Assembly: GCA_047600605.1 (NCBI GenBank)
Contig: JASGKK010000003.1
Location: 124,001-188,000, forward strand
Source: CAYMZZ01 sp047600605
GTDB lineage: Bacteria > Bacteroidota > Bacteroidia > Chitinophagales > Chitinophagaceae
DNA: 64,000 bases
Direction of reading: 5' to 3'
The position numbers were made by a program, and so were the translations under genes. Below, in pieces: positions 19,401 through 27,945 of the stretch. The notes under the pieces are model-generated. The model had not been told where the DNA came from, ran no database searches, and was given only the letters and a program-made list of their open reading frames with translations. Every line of letters starts with the position of its first letter. Position 1 is the first letter of the stretch.

Positions 19401-21704
19401 GATAATCGTGGCAATCTTCTGCATTTCTCCTTTTATCGCTAATAGGATATTATAGCTATCTGCTCCCTTAATGGCGGGCCACTCTATTTTTATTGATCCG
19501 GGGCATTGCGAACTGCTTAAAACCGGAGCGGGCGTGCCCAGTATGGTAAATGCCTGGGATTGATGAAAGGTGTTATCAGAGTGTCGGGTAAGTCTCAGCA
19601 TGGTTTGCCCCGAAACGGTGTCTGGCAGGCTCCATTCAAATTGACGAACCTCTTGTGGGATGCTAGCATTGATAGTACTCCAGCTCATGCCCCCATCGCA
19701 GGAATAGGAGAGCGAAAATCCTCCTGCATTATTTCCCCAGGCATCCCATTGTACCAGGAGTTTGCTGCGAGGGTTGAAAGCTTCACCCCCATAAGGAAAG
19801 GTCAATTGGGCATTGTCTGGCACAAGATCATAAGTAAGATAATACGATTGTATACCATTTTGAGTAATACCATTACCGGATACATGTACCGTATAGTTTC
19901 CTGCGGGTGGATTGTTGATTATTATTTGTTCTACATTATTTAAATGGTCTTTTCCGGGAAGAGCGGGAAGGGCAACATTGGCCGCTGTCGTATCCAGTAC
20001 CAATGGAAGCGTGACCGATCCATTTGCCGAGATCAATTCAAGATCTAGGTCATTGACCAGAGCTCTTCCTGATAGCGCTGTAGGAGGGGGATCAGGCCAG
20101 TAAAGCATAAGTTTTAACTGGCTTTTACCTTCAGGAATATTCAGTTGATGAGTTTTTTCTGCTCCTGCCTGAACAGAATCAAATAAGTATTGTTGCTGGT
20201 CGAGCACCTTTACGGCTCGTAGCAGATTCATAGCACCGAATCCATAACTGAAATCAGGCCCTTGATTTCCCAGGTCATTAGCGGTGTTGCACAGAATGGC
20301 CTTCATCAAAGCGCCTGAAGGATTGATACCATTGTGAATCTGTTTGTAACGCTGATAAAGTAAAGCAAGTCCGCCGGTGACTGCAGGCGCTGCCATACTT
20401 GTACCGCTACTTAAGCCATAGGTATTACCGGGTATGGTTGATAACACGTTTGTCCCCACGGCTACTATCTCCGGTTTCAGCCTACCTCCTCCTTCAGGCC
20501 CTTTTGAGGAAGACGGGGTCAGTATTCCGTTTTTTTGAATATTGCCTACACTTAAAGTACTTTTAGAACTGTTCATATCCGTATGAACGGTATTGAAGCC
20601 CAGGGGGTATCTCGAACATTGTGAGGTACCTGAATTACCGGTTGCAAAAACATGCAACAGGGAAGGATAATCAATAGATTGTTTATCGACCAGCCTGGAT
20701 GTGTTTGTATTTGTTTCGGGAGAACAAACAGATCCGGTTCCGTAGGAATTGTTGGTAAGCACCATGCCTTCATACCGGTGATGGTTTAATCCGGCGAGGC
20801 CTGTAACAACAGGATTATCGATAATCAAATTTGCTCCGGGTGCGTGACCGGTATTGAACGGATTGATCAATCCCGATCCGGCAGCGATACCTGTTACATG
20901 TGTTGAATGGGAATTGTCTGAAACAGAAACAGGTGTGCTTATAAGCCGGCTGGCAAAATCTGCATGCAGAAAAGGAGGAGTAAGAAGTTCGTAAATTCCG
21001 ATTGTCACACCCGCTCCCGACAAGTTATACGCTCCGGGTAATGATGATTGCAGTACGTTGGTTCTTGCCAATGTACGTGACTCATTGTTTAGTGGTGTGA
21101 AGGTTTCCGCTGCCAGGCTAATATATTCTACAAATGGCGAATGAGATAATGCTATAACCCGCTCAGGCGTTAGTTGAACGGTTAGTTGGTGATAGGTATC
21201 AAGCAGCTCGTCCGATATGATTCTATCATTTACAGACAGCAACTGGCGAATTTCATGAGTACTCAGCGTTTCAAAAAACTCAAGTACCACTTTTCTTTCA
21301 GGGTTTCTTCGGATTGTTTCCAGTACCGTGGGGCCTAATTTCAAGGATGAATCAATGGAGATAAGGGCGATAACTCCATTTTTTTCCAGCATATCCGTTG
21401 ACAATTCCTGTGTGATTTCCGCAACATATGCGTACTCCGGAATATAACTTAAAAGGCGTATGCCGGCTTTTTCAAGGGTCGATCGCTCCAGCCGACCTGG
21501 CAATTGATTAAATTGAAGGACAATAAATGTTTTCCCGCCAGCATTATTTAATTGTTTCTGAAATGCATCGACCGACTTCCGGTTCATTTCCGGCTTCGTA
21601 TCTATTGTTCGATTACTGAAATGAATTTTCCGTTTATTATTACGCTGGCCAAATAGCAAGCCGCTAAATGCTAAACTCAAAATAAGCAGAAAGATAGTTT
21701 TCAT
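16434..21704 (-). CDS. T9SS-exported subtilisin-like (S8) protease, catalytic Asp replaced by Glu
   Basis: The start chosen is the ATG at 21704, which gives 1756 residues and a clean signal peptide (MKTIFLL...LLFGQ); an in-frame ATG 19 codons upstream would spoil it. Residues 55-200 form a propeptide-like region (FIVLQFNQLPGRLER). The S8 domain spans about 225-530: His266 in SHSTHVTG, the oxyanion Asn in LTNNSYG (about 318), and Ser436 in GTSMAAPAV. At the Asp position the sequence reads GVTIGIYE, so E239 replaces the usual Asp. Beta-sandwich, CARDB-like and adhesion-like modules follow. The last about 80 residues (APNPTTGVF to the terminal KLVKY) are a type A T9SS sorting domain, so it is exported through the outer membrane and probably surface-attached. 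Confidence 0.9.
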   Translation of the reverse strand: MKTIFLLILSLAFSGLLFGQRNNKRKIHFSNRTIDTKPEMNRKSVDAFQKQLNNAGGKTFIVLQFNQLPGRLERSTLEKAGIRLLSYIPEYAYVAEITQELSTDMLEKNGVIALISIDSSLKLGPTVLETIRRNPERKVVLEFFETLSTHEIRQLLSVNDRIISDELLDTYHQLTVQLTPERVIALSHSPFVEYISLAAETFTPLNNESRTLARTNVLQSSLPGAYNLSGAGVTIGIYELLTPPFLHADFASRLISTPVSVSDNSHSTHVTGIAAGSGLINPFNTGHAPGANLIIDNPVVTGLAGLNHHRYEGMVLTNNSYGTGSVCSPETNTNTSRLVDKQSIDYPSLLHVFATGNSGTSQCSRYPLGFNTVHTDMNSSKSTLSVGNIQKNGILTPSSSKGPEGGGRLKPEIVAVGTNVLSTIPGNTYGLSSGTSMAAPAVTGGLALLYQRYKQIHNGINPSGALMKAILCNTANDLGNQGPDFSYGFGAMNLLRAVKVLDQQQYLFDSVQAGAEKTHQLNIPEGKSQLKLMLYWPDPPPTALSGRALVNDLDLELISANGSVTLPLVLDTTAANVALPALPGKDHLNNVEQIIINNPPAGNYTVHVSGNGITQNGIQSYYLTYDLVPDNAQLTFPYGGEAFNPRSKLLVQWDAWGNNAGGFSLSYSCDGGMSWSTINASIPQEVRQFEWSLPDTVSGQTMLRLTRHSDNTFHQSQAFTILGTPAPVLSSSQCPGSIKIEWPAIKGADSYNILLAIKGEMQKIATIINTFYTIHGLSADSLAYVSVQSTVGTATGPRSVAIGRQPNSGNCEDISYHHDLAVHSIISPISGRNNTSTALQATHLIKVRVENRAYSPATGYLMQYRVNNGPFVSETIDHTILPGDSYDHLFTTPCDLSAPGSYKIEVIVSNPGDTYQGNDTLITFIKNINNPVIDLVNPLVEDFQSSPESAYQQPVIGLEGLDHFDYYPGSPFNSIHIQEGTFIDSTSRTLQLSRSQRYTTEDSRLIGTYNLSGFDIHTRNVSLDFIYYRSELTTTKDSLWVRGNDQAVWLPAISLSQPGTFADNVYYIKGLDLGEVLKKGGQDFSSSFQLLWNKKPSSVFYNIDNITFYNSSYDAALISIDTPLSQNIGILNQVAPQISVHNYAPVALRNIVVSYQLDSGPVVSEIIDQIDPFTTYQYKFSKPVAEISVGQHTFRSWVTLDGDTHPENNELVINLFSAPYIQQFPYLEDFENGDGGFYTEGRKSSLAHGTIGFGKIQGAASGTKAWKTNLNGNYNADEYGILYSPVFDLSGLNNPYLSFSLSVNTDYCFNSSYCDGLTISRSINGGNWIVLTSPARMYKYSAAQNTPGRFRWQVSSIGLPPNAANIRFRFIFRSDEFNNYEGVGIDDFHIYDSTHAIYEGPGTPNLQPMAPTADGWFNYLNGQQLVASIKPGSPTRPIVKTLRGEAPGNFHGQYYLNRSFIIQSDARDSFMVRLFLPDAAVDSLLLATSCNTCTKPYDAYRLGISVYQTNSLQELNGTPADNLTGKWRFIPRHQVKMVPFLKGYYLEFKTIGNAEYWFNHGGLDSNSYLPLPILHLNATAFNTQSRLSWSVPNEINIDRYEIEVARSYSQMLKGSFEKTGEVKSRGRSSVEQWYNYEEQITLADTFYYRIKVVDVEGYYSYSEPVILVRANDFQWRIAPNPTTGVFMLTYLLPQGETAQARVMNVTGQLIGKFELRGTGTIQKTNINLTNLNLSTGLYFIRITSNTAKVVLKLVKY

Positions 21705-21714
21705 TGACTTAAAT

Positions 21715-21950
21715 ATAAAAAAAATCGAACAAACACATCGCAATCCTGATTTTTCGTCCAATCCTCAATTTTACCCAGTACCGATCTTTTTTATTTTTTG
21801 CGAAATCCAATCCGTCTTGTGTAAATCCGCTTTTTGAAACAATAACTCCTTTATTAATTCTGGTATCATCAATTATCTCAGACACTTTCATCAAAATATC
21901 TTTAGTTGTTTTTTCTTCTCAATATTTATACTCAGTCTGAGTTCGATATG
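21715..21950 (-). pseudogene. Decayed fragment of an Mrr-like (PD-(D/E)XK) restriction endonuclease
   Basis: On the minus strand one frame reads TEYKY, a stop, EEKTTKDILMKVSEIIDD and then TRINKGVIVSKSGFTQDG. This matches the ExK core and following strands of Mrr-type nucleases ('ECKYY...kdi......idd.rI.kGviVSksGFT..A...A'). After AKNKK the frame shifts; IGTG and then KIEDWTKNQD, in another frame, resemble the 'IGLV.L..WT..DW' tail. At least one in-frame stop and one or two frameshifts show it is dead. No N-terminal part was found upstream. Confidence 0.5.
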
Positions 21951-22179
21951 AATGACCTTTCCAATTCACTCGCTTCTGACATACGTTCGATTTGTTTTAT
22001 TGATCTATATAAGTTGTTTCAAATCAGGAGCCATTTCTTATCATATACAAAACTCAATAAGGAAGATGCGTCAATCATCCGTTTTCTGAATAGATGAACG
22101 TAGTCAGGGAATCAACCAAAGTGATACCTCAAATCTTTTAAGGAGTTAAAAATCGGAGAAAGGCAAAAATAGAAACGGA

Positions 22180-22377
22180 ATGAAGAAGTTATTCAAAATG
22201 AAGAACTTACGACTTGTAGCCCCAAGGGTTAAAGACTCGAACCAGGTTTTGCTGGATTTAAGGGAATTAAGTGTATTACCGGAGAATTATAGACATTATG
22301 TAAGAAAACACATTACTGCCTGGAAAACTTCTCCGGTATTGATGGCAATTACAGACTTAGCGGCTCAGTTTTCTTAA
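22180..22377 (+). CDS. Small hypothetical protein (65 aa)
   Basis: The reading frame starts at ATG 22180 (an alternative ATG is at 22198) and ends at 22377, overlapping the 3' end of the convergent ABC permease/aminopeptidase gene by 29 bases. The product is basic and helical (KNLRLVAPRVKDSN, RHYVRKHITAWKTSPVLM) with no signal peptide or membrane segment. A purine-rich AAGGAG lies 38 bases before the start. What makes it credible is an apparent degenerate relative at 16223-16306 that shares the VAP..D.N..L.DL pattern. I do not recognise the family. Confidence 0.45.
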   Translation: MKKLFKMKNLRLVAPRVKDSNQVLLDLRELSVLPENYRHYVRKHITAWKTSPVLMAITDLAAQFS

Positions 22378-25300
22378 ATAATGTATCTATTTTAGAATGA
22401 ACTGAGGGGGGCGTTAACCGGTATAGTTCATCTAAGAAATCTGTTGAAACAGGTTTTGGGTTGGGATATTTGTGTTTCTCCATAAAACTTCTCAGTACTT
22501 CATTTACCTTTTGCTCACCTATTAATTCACTTAAAAGATACATCACCACGGCTCCTTTTGAATAGGATATATGCGTTTCCCCTGGCTGAACCTTATACAA
22601 TGGTTGCTCTATTGAAAAACCTTTGCTGAAGGAATAAATGTCGAGGTGCATTTTTATGCGATCCAACATTTTTTCTTTGCCATACATCTTTTTGAGCAAC
22701 ATCATTTCAGTATACATGGCCATTGTTTCAGTAAGCATGGCCGCCCCATCTCTGTCATCAGGATTTATTTGATTATTACCCCACCACAAATGTGACAGTT
22801 CATGCCCGGCTAATTCATTGATCACATCCTGTTGCTTATCTGTTTTAATATTGGAGTGAAAAACCATGTTTTCTGTCATGTAGATCGTTGCAGGATAAGC
22901 CGTAGCTGCAAAGCCACTGGTAAAGCCCGATACTTCTGCAAACCGGATGGTTTTAAATGGATAAGGGCCAAAGTTTGTTTCGCAATAATCCATGGTTAGC
23001 CGTGCGTTATTTATGAGATGATCCACATTCTCTGCGTGTGCCGGGTGATAATAGATCTCAAAACTTTTTCCCTTATACGTTTCCTTTTTTACGGCATATT
23101 GAGCAGAAGATATGCCAAACCGAAACGGAATAGGATCATCGGTTTTGTACTGAAAGTAATTCCTGTTTTGTTGTTTCCAGCTTTTGGCCAACTCCCCTAC
23201 ACCAAGGGCCGTTTGATTGCCTGATGTAGAGATCGTCATATCAAGTGTAATGAAATCATCATTAGCGGTCTTTGGTGCGTCAAATCTTGTGGTGGCCGAT
23301 GGGGCACCCAGTTTGTATTTTTTCCTGGTTGCTTTATCTTCAGTTTCATTTTCCAGTACATATCCAAAATGAGGGTAGTATCGGCTAATGCGCATAAAGG
23401 AACCATTTTCAACAATGGCATTAAATGATTGATGACCGTTCACCGCCTTCCACTGGTAGGAAATATTGAAATGAAAAGTTGCTTTTTGATTTGGCATTAG
23501 CGCTTTCTGAAGAGCAAGAACCTGGTACTGATCTTTGACTGTAATTATTTCATCTGCAATTTGAAGTGCAGCACTTTTTATTTTAAAATCATTTGCAAAA
23601 TTGACCAGGATGCTATCGATGTTTGAATTGGTTTTGTTTTCAAGTATGTAGGTACCTTTTATATGGTAAGCGTTTTCTTCCGGAAACAAATCTACAGTTG
23701 TAATTATGCTGGTAACAGTTGGCTGAGGACGGTTGCTGTATTTACGATACTGCTTTTCATAATTTGCCTGTGCTGTTAAACTGGCTGTTTCGCTTTTTGG
23801 TTTATATCCATCCAATAATTTTATGCCGGTATAAGAAGACAGAGAGACAGCCCCAATTAACAGCATCCATACCTGCCAGCTTCTATTGGTTTTTTTCACC
23901 AGGTAATAGATGCTGAGTAGCGCTACCAGGCAACAAAGCCCAAAGAATATTCCTTTTAAATACGCAGAACCATATAGGCCAAATCCATTCATATCACTGT
24001 ACTTCATCTGAATGACGTAGAATATTTTCGCCAGGGGATAAGTGATAAAATTTTTACCAATAGATGTTGCCATTATAAAAACGAACAGCACTGCAACACC
24101 CAGTCCTACGTATTTATGGTTGATTGTTTTTTTAATCAACAAAAGAAACCCACTCATTACTATCAATGGCAACGTGATAAAGGGAAACAGGTTGCTATAC
24201 ACTTTCCATTCAATAGCCGGATAGTTGTATAATAACTGGAAAGCAATTCCTTCAACAATTAATGCAAGGGTAAATATTAATGCTACTACTGCTAATGAGA
24301 TCCACTTTGCAAAATAAGCGGCTGAGGTATTGGCGGTACTGCTTTCGATCAGGTTAAAACGTGCATTGTTGCTTCGCCAAAAAATATCAAATGCATAATA
24401 CAATACAATGATCAAGCCTAATTCATAAAAATGCTGGATAATGGCATTGGTCATTAATCCGGAGTTAACATATTGCTGGGGAATTCTGAGGCCCTTTTCA
24501 ATTGCTGCATACATTTCCATACCTACGCCAAAAAGTACGTACAATAAAGCCAGTATAAAAGGGATGCTTTTTACGATATAGGTTAAATGTATTTTAGAAA
24601 AAGAAAGCAACGATTTTACTTGTGCCCGGGTATTATGTTGTGTAGGCGTACGTTTGTAGCTGAAGTCCAAACTATTCTCGTGTGTGTTTTCTTTTGATTT
24701 GGATGAGAGCTTTGATTGTTTTTTTGAAAGACTAAATTTTCTGACACTTATATACAGCAACAATAAAGAGATAAGTACAACACTTATTCTATTCAACAAA
24801 AACAATCCCTTCAATGAAATCAGTTGTGAGTTTCTTTGTTCAACTGTCCAGGAGGATGTCTGGTAAAAGTATGCGGACATCCCAAATGGATCCACAACAG
24901 CACTGATTAACCTGGACTGTTCCGATTGCGGCAGCGCACCCGCCATTAAAGGTGAGCCCGAATAAATGAGGGTGGCCATATATATCATGTACAACAATAG
25001 CCCGCTAACGTAAATGATCAGTTTGTTTTTTGAGATCCATCCGGCAAAGCTTAACACAGCCGTTATGAAAAGTGTGTTGATGAAAGTAAACAGGAGAACA
25101 GGTTGTATATAATAGAGCAATGAAACATGCTCTTTCCGTAAGTTGGTAGCCGATAAAGAATGGCCAAGCAAAAAGCTTCCTGTAAATAAAAGGGTGGGTA
25201 AAAAACTGATTGTAAACAATGATGCAAATCTTGCTGCAATAAATTGATTTTTCCTGATTGGAGTGCTGAAAAATATCTGCTGAAAATTATTGTCCAGCTC

Positions 25301-25531
25301 TTTGTTTGCATGCTGGGCTACAAAAATGGTTGAAAATAATATAGCGGATAAACTGAAGAGTGCGGTGATAAAAGAAATTTGGTAAGGTGAATTTTGATAG
25401 ATGCTTTCGCTTATGGTAAAATGTGCATCTTTCCCTATCACTATGCCCAATGCAACTATCAATGTCAGCAATACCCAGGTACTCCACCTTTTGAAGAAAC
25501 GCTTTATATCGAATAAGAATAAGGCAGTCAT
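22349..25531 (-). CDS. ABC-2 permease fused to M1-family aminopeptidase
   Basis: A 1060-residue fusion. The first about 590 residues hold two blocks of transmembrane helices of the ABC-2 type (about 15-260, then 315-580) separated by a Lys/Ser-rich cytoplasmic loop. The C-terminal about 450 residues form an M1 aminopeptidase-like domain facing the periplasm, with zinc motif HELSHLWWGN (about 908-917) and the downstream glutamate in LTETMAMYTE. The GxMEN exopeptidase motif is replaced by a GFTSGF.AT.YP stretch. This matches proteins annotated as 'ABC transporter permease/M1 family aminopeptidase'. The matching ATPase gene lies 8 bases upstream in the same transcript. Cargo is unknown. Confidence 0.9.
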   Translation of the reverse strand: MTALFLFDIKRFFKRWSTWVLLTLIVALGIVIGKDAHFTISESIYQNSPYQISFITALFSLSAILFSTIFVAQHANKELDNNFQQIFFSTPIRKNQFIAARFASLFTISFLPTLLFTGSFLLGHSLSATNLRKEHVSLLYYIQPVLLFTFINTLFITAVLSFAGWISKNKLIIYVSGLLLYMIYMATLIYSGSPLMAGALPQSEQSRLISAVVDPFGMSAYFYQTSSWTVEQRNSQLISLKGLFLLNRISVVLISLLLLYISVRKFSLSKKQSKLSSKSKENTHENSLDFSYKRTPTQHNTRAQVKSLLSFSKIHLTYIVKSIPFILALLYVLFGVGMEMYAAIEKGLRIPQQYVNSGLMTNAIIQHFYELGLIIVLYYAFDIFWRSNNARFNLIESSTANTSAAYFAKWISLAVVALIFTLALIVEGIAFQLLYNYPAIEWKVYSNLFPFITLPLIVMSGFLLLIKKTINHKYVGLGVAVLFVFIMATSIGKNFITYPLAKIFYVIQMKYSDMNGFGLYGSAYLKGIFFGLCCLVALLSIYYLVKKTNRSWQVWMLLIGAVSLSSYTGIKLLDGYKPKSETASLTAQANYEKQYRKYSNRPQPTVTSIITTVDLFPEENAYHIKGTYILENKTNSNIDSILVNFANDFKIKSAALQIADEIITVKDQYQVLALQKALMPNQKATFHFNISYQWKAVNGHQSFNAIVENGSFMRISRYYPHFGYVLENETEDKATRKKYKLGAPSATTRFDAPKTANDDFITLDMTISTSGNQTALGVGELAKSWKQQNRNYFQYKTDDPIPFRFGISSAQYAVKKETYKGKSFEIYYHPAHAENVDHLINNARLTMDYCETNFGPYPFKTIRFAEVSGFTSGFAATAYPATIYMTENMVFHSNIKTDKQQDVINELAGHELSHLWWGNNQINPDDRDGAAMLTETMAMYTEMMLLKKMYGKEKMLDRIKMHLDIYSFSKGFSIEQPLYKVQPGETHISYSKGAVVMYLLSELIGEQKVNEVLRSFMEKHKYPNPKPVSTDFLDELYRLTPPSVHSKIDTLFKKTEPLSL

Positions 25532-25539
25532 AATTAATT

Positions 25540-26409
25540 TTAATTCTGGTTAAGTATAGAGAAATACACATCTTCCAGGGTGGGGTCTATGGGCTGGAAC
25601 CCAGCAGGCATCCTATCGGCCATGATATGAATATTGAGCTTGCCTGTTATGAATTGTGAGGATATAACCCTGTGATCTCTTTTATACCCGTCAAGTTCCT
25701 GCTTTATTATTTGCTTTCGTCCGATGCGTCCCTGAAGGCCTGCAATAAGATCATTCGGATTACCTTGTTTTAAAAGAGACCCGTTATTAATGATCGCCAT
25801 TTGCGAACACAAATTGCGAACATCTTCCACGAGATGTGTGGAAAGAATGATGATGATGTCTTCTCCCAGTTCACTGAGCAGACTGTTAAACCTGTTGCGC
25901 TCTTCGGGATCCAGTCCTGCCGTGGGCTCATCTACAATCACAATCTTTGGATTACCCAATAATGCCTGGGCAACGCCAAATCTTTGTTTCATGCCACCTG
26001 AAAAAGTATGTACTTCTTTTTTCCGATAAGCATATAGATTCACTTTTTGCAGTAGCGATAATATTTGTTCCTTTCTTTCATGGGCGTCGGTAACTCCTTT
26101 CAAAATAGCCAGGTGGTTCAGCAGGTCATATGCAGCTATTTTAGGATACACACCAAAGTCCTGCGGTAAAAATCCTAACTGCTTTTTAAGGAAGAAAGGA
26201 TCATTCACAACATTTACGTTGTTGAAAATGATCTCGCCACTATCGGCATGTTGCAGTCCAACTATAGTGCGCATGAGCGATGATTTCCCTGCACCGTTGG
26301 GCCCCAGCAATCCAAACAAACCATTGCTTATTTCCAATGAAATGTCGTTAATGGCTTTTACTCCGTTGGAGTAGGTCTTGTTTAGATTTTTGATCAGTAA
26401 TTTATTCAT
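25540..26409 (-). CDS. ABC transporter ATP-binding protein
   Basis: A 289-residue ATPase with Walker A GPNGAGKS (36-43), Q-loop LPQDFG (81-86), signature FSGGMKQR (136-143), Walker B IVIVDEP (156-162) and the switch His in ILSTHLVED. It belongs to the ABC-2/DrrA-like drug and lipid exporter group. It is the first gene of a two-gene operon with the permease/aminopeptidase, 8 bases downstream. A promoter-like AAACTTTG box ends 2 bases before its ATG. Confidence 0.95.
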   Translation of the reverse strand: MNKLLIKNLNKTYSNGVKAINDISLEISNGLFGLLGPNGAGKSSLMRTIVGLQHADSGEIIFNNVNVVNDPFFLKKQLGFLPQDFGVYPKIAAYDLLNHLAILKGVTDAHERKEQILSLLQKVNLYAYRKKEVHTFSGGMKQRFGVAQALLGNPKIVIVDEPTAGLDPEERNRFNSLLSELGEDIIIILSTHLVEDVRNLCSQMAIINNGSLLKQGNPNDLIAGLQGRIGRKQIIKQELDGYKRDHRVISSQFITGKLNIHIMADRMPAGFQPIDPTLEDVYFSILNQN

Positions 26410-27201
26410 AGCAAAGTTTTAGGCAATAGAATTCTATGCACTCCGGCCGTCGCGGCTTGTGCGCTATTTGTTTTCCAAATCAAGTGTATATGATCGGGCG
26501 TAATCACAAAGGCATATACATTGATATCGCCTTTGTTACTTAAATATTCTAAGGGAGTTTACAACAACGTCTTTGTATTCGTTTTGCAATAACATTTTTT
26601 GCCATTGATGATCATGGCTGTCAAAAAAACCTCACCAATTTTTATGTATGATTTTAGCCCGTATTCAATTGTATCCTTACCTATGTCCTCAAGCCATTAT
26701 ATCTTACGATCCCTGTTCGATGAGACACGAACAGGAGGCTTTCTTTTTTTGTGGAGCCACGACAGAAATCATTTTGTTTTTGATAGTATGGTTTTTTACC
26801 CCTTATAGGTCATCTTTCCATTCACGTGCATAACAAAGATATTGCCTAACCACTGTATCTTGCAATACATAATACCTTGTTTGGCTTATTATGATGTTGA
26901 ATGGTAAATTTTGGGGATGACCGGTCATCAGGGCAATTCGGCCTGGTTTGGTTTCATTTTGGTACCTGCAGCCTGGAAACATGGTCCGGAGTTATTACAA
27001 AATCGGCGGAGTGTTGCCCTAAGGCTACATATGAAAGAGAGATTTTCCCAACTACTTTTACAGATTGAAAAGTCTCCTTTAAAAATATTTAAAATAAGTG
27101 GCGACTAATAGTCCTGAGCAGTGATTGCCCGAATCAACTGTTGAAGGATTGGAAGGAATTTACCCTTCTTTCGGGGGTACATGAGTATTTGTGGGTATTT
27201 G
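26410..27201. other. Long intergenic region before the tRNA
   Basis: Nearly 800 bases. Several short frames (for example 26599-26808 and 26911-27108) show no recognisable family and overlap one another. The stretch next to 26409 carries the promoter-like box of the ATPase gene. Nothing else could be supported. Confidence 0.4.
26412..26419 (-). promoter_or_regulatory. Candidate -7 box directly before the ABC ATPase start
   Basis: Minus strand AAACTTTG, one mismatch from the Bacteroidota consensus TAnnTTTG, ends 2 bases before the ATG at 26409. With transcription normally starting a few bases after such a box, the message would have almost no leader. Confidence 0.4.
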
Positions 27202-27273
27202 TAGTCCCGGCAGGAATCGAACCTGCATCAAAAGTTTAGGAAACTTCTATTCTATCCATTGAACTACGGGACC
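27202..27273 (-). tRNA. tRNA-Arg (CCU)
   Basis: The minus strand folds as a full cloverleaf. The acceptor stem is GGTCCCG/CGGGACT (closing G-U pair), the D-arm is GTTCAATGGATAGAAT, the anticodon stem is GAAGT/ACTTT around the loop TTCCTAA (anticodon CCT), and the T-arm is GCAGG-TTCGATT-CCTGC. The discriminator base is A and CCA is not encoded. It decodes AGG. No integrase gene lies next to it. Confidence 0.95.
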
Positions 27274-27382
27274 GCGAAAAAGGCAGAAGGTGTAAGGTAA
27301 AAGGTCTGCGATTTTCCGGATCGCAAAACTAAGGCTTTCAGGGCAATTTTATCTAACTTACCGGCTGTTTAAGCCTCCTGAA

Positions 27383-27835
27383 ATGAAACGTATACTCACG
27401 CTTTATACCCTGATAGTCATGTCGCTATTTGCTAACCCGGCGCAAAGCCAGGCCCAGACCAAACCTCACCTCAACCATATTGCCCACTATGTAACAGACC
27501 TGCAGACCAGCACCCGCTTTTACCAGGAGGTGATTGGTCTCGACACCATCCCGGAGCCTTTTCACGATGGCCGCCATACCTGGTTCAGTATTGGCCAGGG
27601 CCACCTGCACATCATCAGCGGTGCCACTGCACCCACGGAGCATAATAAAAACGCACACCTCTGTTTTTCCGTAAAGTCAATGACCGCCTTTATTGCCAAC
27701 CTGCAAAAACATAAGATCGCCTACGAAAGCTGGGCAGGCGAAAAAAACGGCATCACCAAACGCGTAGACGGCATCCAGCAGATCTATTTCAAAGACCCGG
27801 ATGGGTACTGGATTGAGATTAATGATGACTACTGA
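27383..27835 (+). CDS. Exported VOC (glyoxalase-fold) protein
   Basis: A 150-residue protein. The signal peptide is residues 1-25 (SLFANPAQSQAQ). One vicinal-oxygen-chelate domain follows: LNHIAHYVTDLQTSTRFYQEVIGLD at its start, a metal-ligand His in HLHIISG, and the closing FKDPDGYWIEI with its ligand Glu. VOC domains bind a divalent metal and act as lyases, isomerases or dioxygenases; the substrate cannot be inferred. A secreted form is unusual for glyoxalase I but common among Bacteroidota VOC proteins. Confidence 0.88.
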   Translation: MKRILTLYTLIVMSLFANPAQSQAQTKPHLNHIAHYVTDLQTSTRFYQEVIGLDTIPEPFHDGRHTWFSIGQGHLHIISGATAPTEHNKNAHLCFSVKSMTAFIANLQKHKIAYESWAGEKNGITKRVDGIQQIYFKDPDGYWIEINDDY

Positions 27836-27838
27836 ATC

Positions 27839-27914
27839 AATGTGCTAATGGGTTAATATGCTAATGTGCTAATAAAACGCGTTATACCCCTTACACCATC
27901 TGCCTTTTACCCCA
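27839..27914 (+). repeat. Composite intergenic repeat, left copy
   Basis: Contains AATGTGCTAATG, then TATGCTAATGTGCTAATA, AAACGCGTTA, and a pyrimidine-rich end ACCATCTGCCTTTTACCCC. An inverted copy with about 10 mismatches over 77 bases lies at 32495-32571. The CACATTAGCACATT core also recurs in the tandem repeat at 34566-34755. Confidence 0.85.
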
Positions 27915-27933
27915 GGCCTATCTTTATCCTTTT

Positions 27934-27941
27934 TATCTTCG
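27934..27941 (+). promoter_or_regulatory. Candidate -7 box before the nucleoid-associated protein gene
   Basis: TATCTTCG (consensus TAnnTTTG, one mismatch) ends 4 bases before the ATG at 27946, the same geometry as at recR. The repeat at 27839-27914 lies just upstream. Confidence 0.45.
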
Positions 27942-27945
27942 CGCC

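Noticed and set aside
26599..27108. Overlapping short frames before the tRNA
   Set aside because: Mutually overlapping and without recognisable motifs.
27202..27273. tRNA-Arg as an integration site
   Set aside because: No integrase, no duplicated tRNA 3' end and no island-like gene content next to it.
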